The notes under the pieces: generated by a model
Told to the model about the DNA's origin: nothing
The model's database searches: none
What the model saw: the letters and a program-made list of their open reading frames with translations, nothing else
In this document: one piece after another, positions 1 through 8,680 of the stretch
Numbering within the stretch: the stretch's first letter is position 1
Layout: each line of letters starts with the position of its first letter
Translations under genes and position numbers: made by a program
NCBI GenBank assembly: GCA_028822945.1
Contig: JAPKCN010000002.1
Coordinates: forward strand, 1-39,430
Source: Porticoccaceae bacterium
Lineage (GTDB): Bacteria > Pseudomonadota > Gammaproteobacteria > Pseudomonadales > Porticoccaceae
Reading direction: 5' to 3'
DNA length: 39,430 bases

Positions 1-1010
1 GTGCCGTAAAATTCGAAATCTGCACGATCCAGCTCGGCATTCAACTGCCCGGCGGTATTGTTTATAAGGCCCCAGTTGAGAAAGATTTTCCAGTCGGCAA
101 TAGGGGTTGAGCTTATGATTTCGTCCAGTGCGCTCATGTAATCAATTTGGGTAATAATCAGCGTATCCAAATCAGCTAGCTGAGCCTCTTGTAAAAATAC
201 TGTCCAGTTAAACGTCGGCATCATACTCACCAAGTCGGAGCGCTCAACCCGATTGTAAAGCGCCACCATATCTCTGGTTTGTTCCTTTTTCATATGCTCG
301 CCAGCAAGGCGTGTCTCTAGCGCCATAATCATAGCCGCATTGGTTGCACCGTTTTCTAGCCCTGCCAAGCTAAACATCTTGGCAATGTGCGCAACATAGT
401 CAGCGCGAATTTTCTGATTGGCTTTGTCGTCGTTAAAATAGTACTCGCGATCGGGTAAGCCAAGGCCACCCTGCCACGTCAGGATCATATACTTGGACGG
501 ATTCTTAAAATCCACATATTGGCTAACCTCAAACGGCGATCCATAGCTGTATTTATTGGCATACGCAAAATACACCGCCAAATCATCGTAATTTTCGATG
601 GCGGCTATTTTCCCCAACTCAGATTTAATCGGCTGTATACCGAGTTTATTGCGCGTTTCCATATCCATATAAGAGCTGAAGAGATCACCAACTTTTTGCT
701 CGTCAGTGCCATCGGCAAAACTACCCTCCGACGTAGATGTAATAATCGACATAACATTTTCTTGGGCTTCGTCTCTCAATATAGTGAAGCCGCCGTAGCT
801 AGACTTATCCGCCGGGATTTCAGTTTTGTCTAGCCATGCGCCGTTAACATAATGGAAGAAATCGTCACCTGGTTTGATCGACTGATTCATATTTTCTTTG
901 ATTACACCCGACGTGAGTGCCTTCTGAACTGCATCATTGACGCTGTTGTTGTCTTGGTTGCAAGCAGATAAACTCAGTGCAATAGCGATGTAGCTTAAGT
1001 AGAGCTTCAT
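1..1010 (-). CDS. M13 family metallopeptidase lipoprotein, N-terminal part (truncated by window edge)
   Basis: Reading leftwards from the ATG at 1008-1010, an open frame runs off the window with no stop, about 336 codons. It starts MKLYLSYIAIALSLSAC, a lipoprotein signal with lipobox LSAC, so export and lipidation are expected. The mature part contains KPGDDFFHYVNGAWL and later WQGGLGLPDREYYF, both hallmarks of the N-terminal domain of M13 (neprilysin/PepO) zinc peptidases. The HExxH zinc motif lies in the C-terminal domain, outside the window, so catalytic competence cannot be judged. A GGAG sits 6 bases before the ATG and fixes the start. Known M13 enzymes cleave oligopeptides in the periplasm; that role is inferred here. 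The family call is firm from the two motifs. Confidence 0.9.
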   Translation of the reverse strand, partial: MKLYLSYIAIALSLSACNQDNNSVNDAVQKALTSGVIKENMNQSIKPGDDFFHYVNGAWLDKTEIPADKSSYGGFTILRDEAQENVMSIITSTSEGSFADGTDEQKVGDLFSSYMDMETRNKLGIQPIKSELGKIAAIENYDDLAVYFAYANKYSYGSPFEVSQYVDFKNPSKYMILTWQGGLGLPDREYYFNDDKANQKIRADYVAHIAKMFSLAGLENGATNAAMIMALETRLAGEHMKKEQTRDMVALYNRVERSDLVSMMPTFNWTVFLQEAQLADLDTLIITQIDYMSALDEIISSTPIADWKIFLNWGLINNTAGQLNAELDRADFEFYG

Positions 1011-1664
1011 AAAATTCTCCAATAATATGTTCTAATCAAATAAACGGATAACGACGGTCCTGTCGCGTCGCGATGCGTCTGCAGTTGCGGGGCGACGTGC
1101 CTAGTGCAACAACCTCCGGCACCATAGTTCTAGCGATGCGCTTGATTCATTTTTACATGCGTCGATAGTCTACCTACCGCCGATAGGTTTGTCAGGTTTG
1201 CTAAAGCATCGCCGGTTAGCCCCTTTACCTTATGTTGTTTCACGTTGATCAAGCTTAAAATGCTGAAAGCTTGGCTTAGCTAAAGTAAAAAGGATAGCAT
1301 CAGACTTGGCTGGCAACCTGGCACGCTGCCGCGTGGCAACCATTTGTGCGGGCGTAGACCAAGCAAAACGGCTATCGACAATACCCCATATGATCTGGGT
1401 GTTGGGTATTAAACTTGCGGTTGCGCTCCACCCTGGTACTGTAAAGTGGGCGTTGATGCGAAGCTACTATGTGCTGCGAAGCTGGTAAAGAGGACGTTCA
1501 TTAAACTAACCAAACCAGTTTTCAGCACTAATACCAGTGTAAATAAAATTCCACGAGGCAGATTGGGCGCATTGTTGCCTCTCTCAGGTCTCAGGCCCAA
1601 TCATGGATAGAGCGGGCCGGTTAAAAGACGCGGCCGCGCCCCGAAATAATCCGTCGAGCGCCAC
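1011..1664. other. Intergenic region, no convincing gene; several inverted repeats
   Basis: About 650 bases between the M13 peptidase (transcribed away from it) and the SOUL gene (transcribed into it). It must hold the peptidase promoter and the end of the SOUL transcript. No ORF has a credible ribosome site or recognisable product. Inverted repeats are seen at 1305-1309/1359-1363 (CTTGG/CCAAG) and 1380-1386/1404-1410 (AATACCC/GGGTATT), plus GCCT/AGGC nested in TTGG/CCAA around 1562-1600. GCAACC occurs twice near 1314 and 1336. I do not recognise a known RNA family. Confidence 0.5.
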
Positions 1665-2300
1665 TTAGTCACTACTTAGTGGTTTCTCAATGGGCAGCAA
1701 TATTTCGTTGCGGCGCAAAAACCACGGTACATATGGAGCATCGTAGCGAGCCCAGATAGGTTCACCCACCACGCTGTAACTTTTCTTGTCGACCCACGCT
1801 TTCAGCTTACCCTCGTAGACTAGGTATCGCTTTCTACTCCAGAATCCCGAGTAGCGAATAGACGCCACGTATCGTTCCGGTATTTGGCGCAAAGCCACAT
1901 TGGTATCCTTTGGCGTCGGCAGTGTCGCCAACACAAAGGATGAGGGCATCATAAAACTCACCGCCCACCGAGCATTTTTCTGCTCTTGACCAACCGGCGA
2001 TGTCATACTAATTTTCTCGCCAGCACCCTGCATAGAAACCGGTGCTGTCATCGCCACTTTTTTACTGGTCGTATTGTTGCCAGATATATAATTGAAGAGT
2101 CGACCAAACGCTTCGTTGCCCGCGCTATTAAAATCTCCGTCGACCAAAGTTTCGGCTAATATGTGGGGCTCATAGCGGCGTACCTCAAAAATTTTTTCAT
2201 CGACAATCGCGGTATATTTTGCCTCTTCTATCGCCATAGCATTTGTCACTCCAAAGATCGCAATAAAAATCGCCAAGCCAGTTTTCCTTAAACATTGCAT
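1665..2300 (-). CDS. SOUL family haem-binding-like protein, exported
   Basis: 211 residues. The N-terminus has a basic start, a hydrophobic core and a small-residue stretch ending NAMA near residue 24, consistent with a Sec signal peptide. The mature part shows SOUL/HBP-fold signatures: EEAKYTAIVDEKIFEVRRYEP, then FGRLFNYISGNN, KKVAMTAPVSMQ, ISMTSPVG, and a C-terminal block RYSGFWSRKR. Bacterial members are periplasmic or envelope proteins of unclear role; haem or tetrapyrrole binding is known for some eukaryotic relatives and is not established for this one. AAGG lies 9 bases before the ATG. The gene is alone, minus strand, head-to-head with the downstream ABC exporter. The family call is strong; the ligand is unknown. 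Confidence 0.88.
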   Translation of the reverse strand: MQCLRKTGLAIFIAIFGVTNAMAIEEAKYTAIVDEKIFEVRRYEPHILAETLVDGDFNSAGNEAFGRLFNYISGNNTTSKKVAMTAPVSMQGAGEKISMTSPVGQEQKNARWAVSFMMPSSFVLATLPTPKDTNVALRQIPERYVASIRYSGFWSRKRYLVYEGKLKAWVDKKSYSVVGEPIWARYDAPYVPWFLRRNEILLPIEKPLSSD

Positions 2301-2736
2301 TACAAATTACCTTTTATTGATCCCGCCTCACATGGCGAATTTCATACTGGATCTTCAGTTCTTTGCTATTAGCTCCCAGCTCTCAGTTCCCATTCCTTAA
2401 CACTTAACGCACGGCACATCAGTCACCACATACTCAGAATACGTCGACGCTCTCAACGCCCCAAGATACACATCCGAGTTTATGAGATTCGCACGGTTTA
2501 TCGCCAACCGCTATCGCTACAAATAGCAAATTGGTGTGACTATCGCGCGCTAATCAAGCCATAAAAGCGAGGACAATACAGTCCTCAGTTGCGCTTTTAA
2601 AACCTCCAAGGACACGTAAGCTGACGCATTATCAATGCTTTAAGTAAAGACACATTCACGCCCGCACCCTGCGTACTCATAATAACGGGCAATTTTGCAT
2701 CGCCATAACAATAATAGTCGTATAGTACTTTATTTA
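2301..2736. other. Divergent intergenic region between SOUL gene and ABC exporter
   Basis: About 435 bases with no supportable ORF. It must contain promoters for two divergent genes. A degenerate heptamer array at 2355-2410 is listed separately. Nothing else is recognised. Confidence 0.5.
2355..2410. repeat. Degenerate tandem heptamer repeat (about 8 units)
   Basis: Eight consecutive 7-base units can be read: TCAGTTC, TTTGCTA, TTAGCTC, CCAGCTC, TCAGTTC, CCATTCC, TTAACAC, TTAACGC. They fit a loose TTAGCTC consensus and look like a decayed heptanucleotide microsatellite. Compare the clean heptamer array at 39377-39430. Confidence 0.5.
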
Positions 2737-4533
2737 ATGGATTTACCTATGATAGCCAGCAACTATGCTGACCACGCCGAGCGCGAAATAAGTTGGAGAG
2801 TTTTCAAAACAATCTGGCCCTATTTACTCGAGTACAAAGCCCGTATCGGATTAGCCCTATTTTGTTTGGTAATGTCCAAAGCCGCCAGTGTCTCCAGCCC
2901 CTTTTTACTCAAACACATTGTAGATTCACTCAGCCAAGATCCTCTATCGAGTGCACTAGTGATTCCCGCAGCCCTGTTACTAGCCTATGGTTTTGCTCGC
3001 TTTTCGATGATTCTTTTAGGCGAAATTAGAGACACTATCTTTGGGCGGGTCACGGAGAGAGCAATACGCAAAATCGGACTTAAAGTCTTTAAGCATGTCC
3101 ACGGTCTAGATCTAGACTTTCACTTGGATCGTCGCACCGGCGGGCTATCCAGAGATATTGAGAGAGGGATAAAGGGCATTAATTTTTTGATGCGCTTTTT
3201 TGTTTTCAATATCGTACCGACATTACTCGAAATCATATTAGTTATTGGGCTACTATTTTACAATTACGGGCTTGGTTTTGCCGCCATCACTATGGTTGCT
3301 GTGATTTTCTATCTGGTGTTTTCTATGGTGACCACCGACTGGCGCACCGGATTTGTGCGCGAAGCAGCCAACGCCGACTCTATTGCCAGCAATGTGTGCG
3401 TTGAGAGTTTACTCAACTATGAAACCGTTAAATATTTTACTAATGAGGAATACGAAGCGGAGCGCTATGACGAATCGCTACTCAAATGGGAAGAGGCCAA
3501 GCGCAAAAACCGACTTTCTCTCTTAGGTCTCAATGCCGGCCAGGCGATGATTATTGCCTCCGCTATGGCTTCGATGATGTGGCTAGCAGCCCAAGGTGTC
3601 GTTGATGGTTCTATGACGATAGGCGATTTCGTATTGATTAATGCCTTCATGATGCAGTTATTTTTGCCACTCAACTTTCTTGGCTTTGTCTACCGCGAAA
3701 TCAGGGGGTCCACCGCAAATATCGAAAATATGTTTGCGCTTATGAATGTGACATCGACGATAGATGACGTCGATGATGCCCCCGAACTAAAGCTAACTAG
3801 CGGCATTATTAGTTTCGATAATATCTCATTTGCATTCCAACCTGACCGGCCAATTTTAAAAGCGCTTAACTTCATTGTTCAAGCCGGCCAGCAAGTCGCC
3901 ATTGTCGGCGCCAGTGGCGCAGGCAAATCGACCCTCGTGAAATTGTTATTTCGATTTTACGATCCCGATCAGGGTCACATTGCCATCGATGGCCAAGATA
4001 TTCGCAAAGTCAGCCAGAAAAGTCTCCGCCAAGCTATCGGTATTGTTCCTCAAGACACTGTGCTGTTCAACGACAGTATTTTCGAAAACATCCGCTATGG
4101 CAATCCGGCCGCGTCCGATGAACAGGTGGTGCGAGCCATCAAACTTGCGCATTTGAAGGACTTTATTGCGGAACTACCGCAGGGTTCAGATACTATTGTC
4201 GGCGAGCGAGGTCTCAAGCTTTCCGGGGGCGAAAAGCAACGCGTCACTATCGCTCGTACCATACTCAAACAACCGCCGATTCTTGTGTTTGACGAGGCCA
4301 CTTCCTCGCTCGATAGTAAGTCGGAGCGATCGATAATGTCTGCTTTGCAAGAAATCTCCAAAGACCATACCAGCATCATTATCGCGCATCGGCTGTCGAC
4401 CGTTGTAAATGCCGACAAGATTGTCGTATTAGATCATGGCACACTGGTTGAACAGGGCTCGCACAACGAACTGCTCGACCTTAAAGGTCGCTACTTCGAT
4501 CTCTGGACGGCGCAGTTGCGCCACCGAGCCTGA
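2737..4533 (+). CDS. Atm1/HMT1-type ABC exporter (fused membrane and ATPase domains)
   Basis: About 598 residues from the ATG at 2737. The first half is a six-helix type I exporter domain beginning SWRVFKTIWPYLLEYKARIG, as in Atm1/HMT1 (ABCB7-like) transporters, with the family-typical segments RTGGLSRDIERGIKGI and NYETVKYFTNE. The C-terminal half is a complete nucleotide-binding domain: Walker A GASGAGKST near residue 391, Q-loop VPQDT, signature LSGGEKQR near 495, Walker B ILVFDEATSS near 515, and switch AHRLS. Relatives export glutathione-linked or iron-sulfur-related species or metal thiolates; the substrate here is unknown. The start is uncertain: an in-frame ATG at 2749 and a TTG at 2695 exist and none has a good ribosome site. 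It stands alone on the plus strand. Confidence 0.93.
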   Translation: MDLPMIASNYADHAEREISWRVFKTIWPYLLEYKARIGLALFCLVMSKAASVSSPFLLKHIVDSLSQDPLSSALVIPAALLLAYGFARFSMILLGEIRDTIFGRVTERAIRKIGLKVFKHVHGLDLDFHLDRRTGGLSRDIERGIKGINFLMRFFVFNIVPTLLEIILVIGLLFYNYGLGFAAITMVAVIFYLVFSMVTTDWRTGFVREAANADSIASNVCVESLLNYETVKYFTNEEYEAERYDESLLKWEEAKRKNRLSLLGLNAGQAMIIASAMASMMWLAAQGVVDGSMTIGDFVLINAFMMQLFLPLNFLGFVYREIRGSTANIENMFALMNVTSTIDDVDDAPELKLTSGIISFDNISFAFQPDRPILKALNFIVQAGQQVAIVGASGAGKSTLVKLLFRFYDPDQGHIAIDGQDIRKVSQKSLRQAIGIVPQDTVLFNDSIFENIRYGNPAASDEQVVRAIKLAHLKDFIAELPQGSDTIVGERGLKLSGGEKQRVTIARTILKQPPILVFDEATSSLDSKSERSIMSALQEISKDHTSIIIAHRLSTVVNADKIVVLDHGTLVEQGSHNELLDLKGRYFDLWTAQLRHRA

Positions 4534-4580
4534 CCGGGTAATAACGCCGCTAATCTGTTTTTTTGTGCGTGATACTCTGG

Positions 4581-4616
4581 AAGGCAATTCTTCACTGGCT
4601 TGTTTTCTGCCTTTTT
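4581..4616 (+). terminator. Weak candidate terminator after the ABC exporter
   Basis: AAGGCA (4581-4586) pairs with TGCCTT (4608-4613), separated by a 21-base loop and followed by T residues. It lies about 50 bases after the stop. The long loop and short stem make it tentative. Confidence 0.3.
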
Positions 4617-4865
4617 GATTTTGAGGCTTTCGATTTTGTGCTTTTTTTTTATTGTCGATGGTGCTCTGTTTAGTCTGAATATTTTTATTGACCCGATACT
4701 GATCCGTGATGCTGGGACTAGCGCAACGCTTTAGAAGGCTTGGCTTACCCGATAGAATCAATCAAATAAATTCCCGCTAGATCATTTGCAAAATAAATTA
4801 ATACATCAAAACTATTAATTTAACAAATGATATTATGTCCACTATGATCGCGAGTATCATTAGTG

Positions 4866-4894
4866 TTGACTAGAAGCCACATGCGCAATATTTG
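4866..4894 (+). promoter_or_regulatory. Candidate sigma70 promoter for sdaA
   Basis: TTGACT (4866-4871), a 17-base spacer, then TATTTG (4889-4894). The -35 box is near consensus; the -10 box matches only half of TATAAT. It sits about 150 bases before the sdaA start, downstream of an AT-rich tract. Confidence 0.35.
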
Positions 4895-5042
4895 TCGGTC
4901 ACTACCTAGATAGCTCCTCGACGCGGATCCTCCGGCAACGTCCTCGAAGTCGAGTTATATACTTTTCGTCGAGCAGCAGTGCGGTTTTGCGTCTGAATAT
5001 GGATATAAAGATCCCGAGTGCAAAAGGGGATTGGAGAGTAGC

Positions 5043-6443
5043 GTGTCTATCAGCACATTTGATTTATTTAAAATTGGCATTGGCCCGTCAAGTTCGCACA
5101 CGGTCGGCCCGATGAAGGCCGCATTACAGTTTGCCCACCAGTTGGCATCTGACAATCTGATCGATAGCTGTGGCCGGGTGACCGCTGAACTATTTGGCTC
5201 ACTCGGTGCAACAGGTGCAGGTCACGGCTCGCCCAAGGCCATTATATTGGGGCTCGAGGGCGATGCACCAGAGTCCGTCGATGTGCCCTCGACAGCTGCG
5301 CGGGTCGCGAGTCTTCGCCAAAACAGCGTTCTAAATCTATTGGGGCGCAAAGAGATTCCTTTTAGCTACCGCAACGACCTCATTATGCACCGCAATAAGT
5401 CTCTGCCCTTTCACTCTAATGGTATGCGTTTTAGCGCCTACAACCGATCGGGAAAGCTACTCGCAGAGCGCGCTTACTACTCTGTGGGTGGCGGTTTTGT
5501 GATTGACGAAACTGCAACTTCATCGGATATTATCATCGACGACCCAATCATGTTGCCTCACCCATTTTCGAGCGGCGACGAACTCCTTCAACGCTGTGCC
5601 GAAACTGGACTGTCGATTAGCGCGTTGATGCTGGCCAACGAAAACGCGTGGCGCCCAACCGATGAAGTCATCGACGGACTGCTCGATCTGTGGCGGGCAA
5701 TGGACGACTGCATCGCCGCAGGCTGTGCCGCTGAGGGTATTATGCCCGGTGGACTAAATGTCAAACGTCGCGCGGCAAATCTTCGCCGACAACTGCTAGA
5801 CCCATCGACCAACTTGGGCGATGAGACCATGCTATCGATGGACTGGGTAACACTCTACGCATTAGCGATTAACGAAGAGAATGCCTCGGGAGGGCGTGTC
5901 GTCACTGCACCCACCAATGGCGCCGCGGGTATTATCCCAGCAGTGCTAAAGTACTATTTGGAACACTGCAAGGATGCCGACGCCAACAATATTTCAAAGT
6001 TTTTACTGACCGCTGCGGCCATAGGCATCCTCTACAAGACTAATGCCTCGATCTCTGGTGCCGAAGTCGGCTGTCAAGGCGAGGTCGGTTCTGCGTGCTC
6101 GATGGCTGCGGGCGCCTTGACCGAAGTGCTCGGGGGAACCCCCGAACAAGTTGAAAATGCCGCTGAAATAGGTATGGAACACAACCTAGGGCTGACCTGT
6201 GACCCGATTGGCGGACTGGTTCAGGTGCCCTGTATCGAACGCAATGCGATAGCGTCTATCAAGGCGATAAGTGCCGCTCGTATGGCTCTGCGCGGTAATG
6301 GCGAACACATTGTATCCCTCGACCAAGTGATCAAGACTATGCGCGATACCGGTCGCGACATGCAGGATAAATACAAAGAGACAGCGCGCGGTGGACTTGC
6401 CGTCAACGTGCTCGAAGTGCCGGTAAATCTTATCGAGTGTTAA
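5043..6443 (+). CDS. sdaA: L-serine ammonia-lyase (iron-sulfur L-serine dehydratase), single chain
   Basis: 466 residues from a GTG at 5043, chosen because GGAG lies 6 bases upstream and translation then begins MSISTFDLFKIGIGPSSSHT, the universal start of this family. An earlier in-frame TTG at 5031 would place the ribosome site inside the gene. The enzyme deaminates L-serine to pyruvate and ammonia using an oxygen-labile [4Fe-4S] cluster in the cytosol. The cluster cysteines match C344 (EVGCQGEVGSAC), C386 (LTCDPIGG) and C397 (VPCIERNA), with spacing as in E. coli SdaA. The length is typical of the fused alpha-beta form. It is followed after 106 bases by an aldolase-fold gene. In this window it would drain serine formed from glycine and methylene-THF into pyruvate. 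Confidence 0.96.
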   Translation: MSISTFDLFKIGIGPSSSHTVGPMKAALQFAHQLASDNLIDSCGRVTAELFGSLGATGAGHGSPKAIILGLEGDAPESVDVPSTAARVASLRQNSVLNLLGRKEIPFSYRNDLIMHRNKSLPFHSNGMRFSAYNRSGKLLAERAYYSVGGGFVIDETATSSDIIIDDPIMLPHPFSSGDELLQRCAETGLSISALMLANENAWRPTDEVIDGLLDLWRAMDDCIAAGCAAEGIMPGGLNVKRRAANLRRQLLDPSTNLGDETMLSMDWVTLYALAINEENASGGRVVTAPTNGAAGIIPAVLKYYLEHCKDADANNISKFLLTAAAIGILYKTNASISGAEVGCQGEVGSACSMAAGALTEVLGGTPEQVENAAEIGMEHNLGLTCDPIGGLVQVPCIERNAIASIKAISAARMALRGNGEHIVSLDQVIKTMRDTGRDMQDKYKETARGGLAVNVLEVPVNLIEC

Positions 6444-6549
6444 TTGCAGTGGGTCTAATCTATGATTATCGCTCTCATAGGCAAACAAGACATCATAGTT
6501 ACACGGCCTCAAGTTACTCGACTGCCGCTTGGCTATCAAGGACACTTCT

Positions 6550-7326
6550 ATGAATATCACCGATCAACAAACCTGCGATCAAAATAAACATCAGAGTCTC
6601 GATCACTATCACCAACGCGTCGATCTGGCGGCGGCCTTTCGCTGGACTGCCCGACTGGACATGCACGAGGGTGTAGCAAATCATTTCTCCATGGCTATCG
6701 ACAATGGTGGCACCCAATTTTTAATGAACCCCAATCAGATGCACTTTTCGCGCATCAAGGCATCAGATCTGATAGTTGTAGACGCCACTGACCCAATGAC
6801 ATTGAATCGCCGAGATGCCCCCGACCCGACGGCTTGGGGCCTGCATGGAGGTCTTCATCGGCACTGCCTGCACGCGCGGTGCGCCATGCATGTGCACTCG
6901 ACCTATGCCACTGTCTTAGCCTCATTAGCCGACAGTCGCCTGCCACCCATCGATCAAAATTGTGCGACCTTTTACAACCGCTATGTGATCGACAATAACT
7001 ATGCCGGCCTAGCCTTTGAAGAGGAGGGGCAACGCTGCGCAGAACTACTGCAAGATCCGCAGAAAAACCTTTTAATTATGGGATCTCATGGCGTCATGGT
7101 GATCGGCAAAACTATAGCTGAAACTTTTAACCGGATGTACTATTTTGAACGCGCGGCAAAAACCTACATCAAGGCGCTTCAAACCGGTCATCCACTGCGC
7201 GTAATGTCCGATGAGATCGCCGAAAAAACCGCCCGAGAATTGGCCGCCTACCCCGAGCAAGATGCTCGCCACCTAGGCGAATTAAAAGCTATTCTCGACG
7301 CAGAGGGTTGTGATTACGCTCAGTGA
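6550..7326 (+). CDS. Class II aldolase/adducin-fold protein lacking the catalytic Glu
   Basis: 258 residues from the ATG at 6550, preceded by AAGGA at good spacing; a TTG 21 bases upstream is less likely. The class II aldolase/adducin domain is clear: RWTARLDMHEGVANHFSMAI, MNPNQMHFSRIKASDLIVVD, the metal-binding HVHST (H114, H116) and a third histidine in MGSHGVMVIG (H180). In FucA-type aldolases the catalytic acid (E73) lies 19 residues before the first metal His; here that position is A95 (PTAWGLH). The metal site is therefore kept but the aldol acid is missing, so a different chemistry or a non-catalytic role is possible. It probably shares a transcript with sdaA. The substrate is unknown. 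Confidence 0.82.
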   Translation: MNITDQQTCDQNKHQSLDHYHQRVDLAAAFRWTARLDMHEGVANHFSMAIDNGGTQFLMNPNQMHFSRIKASDLIVVDATDPMTLNRRDAPDPTAWGLHGGLHRHCLHARCAMHVHSTYATVLASLADSRLPPIDQNCATFYNRYVIDNNYAGLAFEEEGQRCAELLQDPQKNLLIMGSHGVMVIGKTIAETFNRMYYFERAAKTYIKALQTGHPLRVMSDEIAEKTARELAAYPEQDARHLGELKAILDAEGCDYAQ

Positions 7327-8061
7327 CAACCTGCAACGCTGGGGTATTTAACCCTAAGCAACAAACATCAGTAGCATAATATAAAAACAATGCTATAGGA
7401 TCTAGTCTAGTCGCTCAAACGCCATTTGACACAAAGACTTACCAGCAGTTTGCGGAAGTCTTTTCCACTCATCGACGAATAAATTATCGTTTTCATGACA
7501 ATACTCGGCAGACTGCACTATGCTTTTAGTAGATAAAAAATAGATGAAGGACTACGCTATAAAAAGCAAATACATCGCCCTTCAGCATGTTTCTATCACC
7601 CTGCAGGGACATTATTGTCGATCGGCAATGGACGACAAAAAATGTGCTTGGCAATATCGCCCAAGCGCTTCAATACTATCAAGGCGACATCACCTAAACT
7701 AAAAAAATAAAGCAGCCGACTGACAGTCATGTCGAATGCATGAGCAAATTAACTTGGGCAAAGAGATGGTCTAAGGTTACCGCAAAATCGACAAAGTACG
7801 CGGCACCTATGACATCTCATCACTCAAGACTATCGCCACGCCGAAGTCAGCAAACAATAATGTAGTTAATCTCAAAGTTGGGGTGCGCGATCACTCAACT
7901 AACTGTCTGCACAACACAACCAGTCGGCGCGAAGTATCATCCAAGACCCAGATATTGAACATTTACTCGACCTAATCGACCAACCATACACAAAACTCTG
8001 ATAGGCCCTAAAAGACTAAATATAAAGACTCACCTACTGGTATCCATTCAAGCGTTTAACT
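7327..8061. other. Gene-poor stretch, no convincing feature
   Basis: About 735 bases after the aldolase-fold gene. Only short ORFs occur, such as one of about 52 codons starting near 7544 with no ribosome site. The base composition is moderately AT-rich. It may be decayed coding sequence, but I recognise no remnant protein. Confidence 0.4.
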
Positions 8062-8289
8062 ATGGAAATGCTGTTTCTGTTGCCGTTATTAGTATTATTT
8101 TACTTTTGGCATCTCAAGAGCATCACTGCAAATAGACCCTACCAAGCGCTGGTCTCGGCATATTTGGTAGTAGTTGCGTGTATACCGTCGCTATTCAAAG
8201 TGTTTGAACTGATGCTCAATATTCTTCCCGATAGAGCAATGGCCGAGTTGTTTGACGTGCTCAAAGCTCTTAACGCGATCGCTATCTGA
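8062..8289 (+). CDS. Possible small membrane protein, unrecognised
   Basis: A 75-codon ORF in an otherwise empty region. The product is hydrophobic: MEMLFLLPLLVLFYFW would span the membrane once, and LVSAYLVVVACIPSLF followed by VFELMLNIL could form a second helix. No Shine-Dalgarno sequence is visible upstream and I recognise no family. The hydrophobic pattern with a charged loop (HLKSITANRPYQ) is more protein-like than a random frame, but it may not be a gene. Confidence 0.35.
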   Translation: MEMLFLLPLLVLFYFWHLKSITANRPYQALVSAYLVVVACIPSLFKVFELMLNILPDRAMAELFDVLKALNAIAI

Positions 8290-8680
8290 CACTAATTGAT
8301 CATAATTAGGGTCATTTAGTTTGCACTATCGAAGACCCATGTATCACAAATGAAGATTTTTATCGCGCGAGCGACTGATCAAGAAACATGTTACCAAGAG
8401 TGCCCTTCAAAATTGCGATCTGCACATGGCATCTGACTACAACGCATGCATCGTATGTGGATACGAGCAATTTAAGTCGGCGACGCTTGTCCGCAGAATA
8501 CCTGTATCGATGCACCCTCTTGCCGAGAATATGACATAGAATTTTTGAGACCCGAAAGCTAAATAACACCTATTTTAGACTATCAAACAGCTGATTAAAT
8601 AACTCAGTCGGTTATCATAGCGTGCCAACAAACTCGGTCTACGCAGCTGACACACAACAATTCATAGCGAGAGGTATAAT
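8290..8680. other. Intergenic region before M28 peptidase
   Basis: About 390 bases with no supportable ORF. One frame around 8430-8470 reads NACIVCGYEQFKS, vaguely zinc-ribbon-like, but it is short and lacks a start signal. It presumably contains the peptidase promoter. Confidence 0.4.

Larger units (their letters stand above)
4534..5042. other. Intergenic region and probable sdaA leader
   Basis: About 500 bases without a gene. The left part is T-rich with a weak terminator-like hairpin. The middle (about 4770-4860) is very AT-rich. From about 4895 to the sdaA start there may be a 140-base leader containing CTCGAC at about 4916-4921, which can pair with GTCGAG at about 4949-4954. I recognise no riboswitch. 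Confidence 0.45.

Noticed and set aside
1306..1488. Small plus-strand ORF of 60 codons
   Set aside because: No ribosome site, starts with TTG, and no recognisable protein; the region looks like structured non-coding DNA instead.
4429..4761. 110-codon minus-strand ORF overlapping the end of the ABC exporter
   Set aside because: Largely antisense to the exporter and a T-rich tract, giving a Lys/Gln-rich low-complexity product with no start signal.
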